From: Terriglobia bacterium
Lineage (GTDB): Bacteria > Acidobacteriota > Terriglobia > UBA7540
Reading direction: 5' to 3'
DNA length: 5,855 nt
Assembly: GCA_030040515.1 (NCBI GenBank)
Contig: JASHTO010000112.1
Location: 1-5,855, forward strand
Below are positions 5,199 to 5,855 of this stretch, piece after piece. Both the position numbers and the translations under genes were made by a program. Each line of letters starts with the position of its first letter. The stretch's first letter is position 1. The notes beneath the pieces are model-generated. The model was not told the origin of the DNA. It was given only the letters and a program-made list of their open reading frames with translations, and made no database searches.

Positions 5199-5855
5199 AT
5201 GGACCTATCCAAACCGCTCGCGCTTTCGCTCTATCGCACCATGGTCGAGTTGCGTGAATTCGAATTAAAGGCCTACGAGATATTTCGTTCCGGGCGGATG
5301 CCCGGATTTATCCATCTTTACGTCGGAGAGGAAGCGGTGGCCACCGGGGTCATCGCGCATTTAAGAAAAGACGACTACGTTACCAGCACCCACCGAGGTC
5401 ACGGTCATGCGCTGGCCAAAGGCATTTCGGCGCGGGAAGTTATGGCTGAGTTGATGGGAGCAGTCGGCGGGTGCTGTGGGGGGCGGGGAGGAAGCATGCA
5501 CCTCTATGAACCCGCCGTGGGCTTCCTCGGCACGAACGGCGTGGTGGCGCCGGGGGTTCCCATGGCCGCGGGGGCCGCTCTCAGCGCCAAGCTGAGGAAA
5601 AGCGGACAGGTGGCGGTCTGCTTTTTTGGTGACGGGGCGGTGAACAACGGCGCGTTTCACGAAGGTATTAATCTGGCCGCTGCGTGGGAACTGCCGGTGG
5701 TCTATGTTTGCGAGAACAATATGTACGCCACGGAAATGCCCTTTGCCAAGGCGACCAAAAACGTCAACGTAGCGAGCCGCGCGGCGGCTTACAGCATGCC
5801 CGGGGTCCAGATCGATGGTAACGATGTGGTGGGGGTATATGAAAAGGCTGGAGAG
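5199..5855 (+). CDS. acoA: Thiamine-diphosphate-dependent 2-oxo acid/acetoin dehydrogenase E1 component, alpha subunit (N-terminal 219 aa, cut by window edge)
   Basis: With an E1 beta partner, this subunit performs the thiamine-diphosphate-dependent first step of a dehydrogenase complex that passes an acyl or acetyl group to lipoyl-E2. The start ATG 5199 has GAGG 8 nt upstream (5187-5190). Visible hallmarks: GFIHLYVGEEAVA at 36-48; the cofactor-site histidine motif T-H-R-G-H-G-H at 64-70; GGRGGSMHLY at 94-103; the thiamine-diphosphate/Mg motif from G144-D145-G146 through N173-N174; and D-G-N-D at 206-209. The THRGHGH form resembles acetoin dehydrogenase AcoA more than animal-type pyruvate dehydrogenase E1 alpha (YRAHG), but substrate cannot be settled from this subunit alone. 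Members are usually about 320-340 residues, so roughly the last third lies beyond the window; an E1 beta gene would be expected next. No frameshift or missing key residue is seen. Confidence 0.95.
   Translation, partial: MDLSKPLALSLYRTMVELREFELKAYEIFRSGRMPGFIHLYVGEEAVATGVIAHLRKDDYVTSTHRGHGHALAKGISAREVMAELMGAVGGCCGGRGGSMHLYEPAVGFLGTNGVVAPGVPMAAGAALSAKLRKSGQVAVCFFGDGAVNNGAFHEGINLAAAWELPVVYVCENNMYATEMPFAKATKNVNVASRAAAYSMPGVQIDGNDVVGVYEKAGE

Overview
This is a high-GC bacterial window dominated by a cluster of four paralogous, exported tetratricopeptide-repeat (TPR) proteins. It is followed by a structured, repeat-bearing intergenic region and the 5' part of a thiamine-diphosphate-dependent dehydrogenase E1 alpha gene of the acetoin/pyruvate dehydrogenase type. 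The TPR style (tandem secreted TPR proteins sharing a P-G-I/V-H motif), the base composition and the E1 alpha sequence all suggest a soil-type Acidobacteriota or a similar lineage. That placement is an inference from protein style; no marker gene is present.

Layout. Positions 1-820 hold the N-terminal 273 residues of a TPR protein on the minus strand, truncated by the window edge. It carries a signal sequence with a plausible lipobox. Positions 821-965 are a divergent promoter region; a good sigma-70-like promoter (904-932) faces the plus strand. Positions 966-4488 are a three-gene plus-strand operon of TPR proteins (384, 398 and 383 aa) with gaps of only 9-10 bp. At both junctions the upstream stop codon is embedded in the Shine-Dalgarno sequence of the next gene. 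Positions 4489-5198 are about 710 bp without a confident gene. This stretch holds GC-rich hairpins, a MITE-like element with imperfect 34-bp terminal inverted repeats (4584-4767), a short coding-like segment of unknown origin (4966-5136) and weak promoter-like sites. From 5199 to the right edge runs an acoA-like E1 alpha gene (219 residues present).

How the genes fit together. All four TPR proteins have the same plan where visible: export signal, four 34-residue TPRs, one shortened (about 29-residue) degenerate repeat ending in P-D/N-S, then a further TPR block whose second unit begins at P-G-I/V-H. The full-length members have five TPRs in that second block. The shared plan, including the irregular repeat, implies duplication of one ancestor rather than independent TPR recruitment. 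They have no catalytic domain and most likely act as extracytoplasmic protein-binding scaffolds; their partners cannot be read from this window. The E1 alpha gene looks like a separate transcription unit, and nothing visible ties it functionally to the TPR operon.
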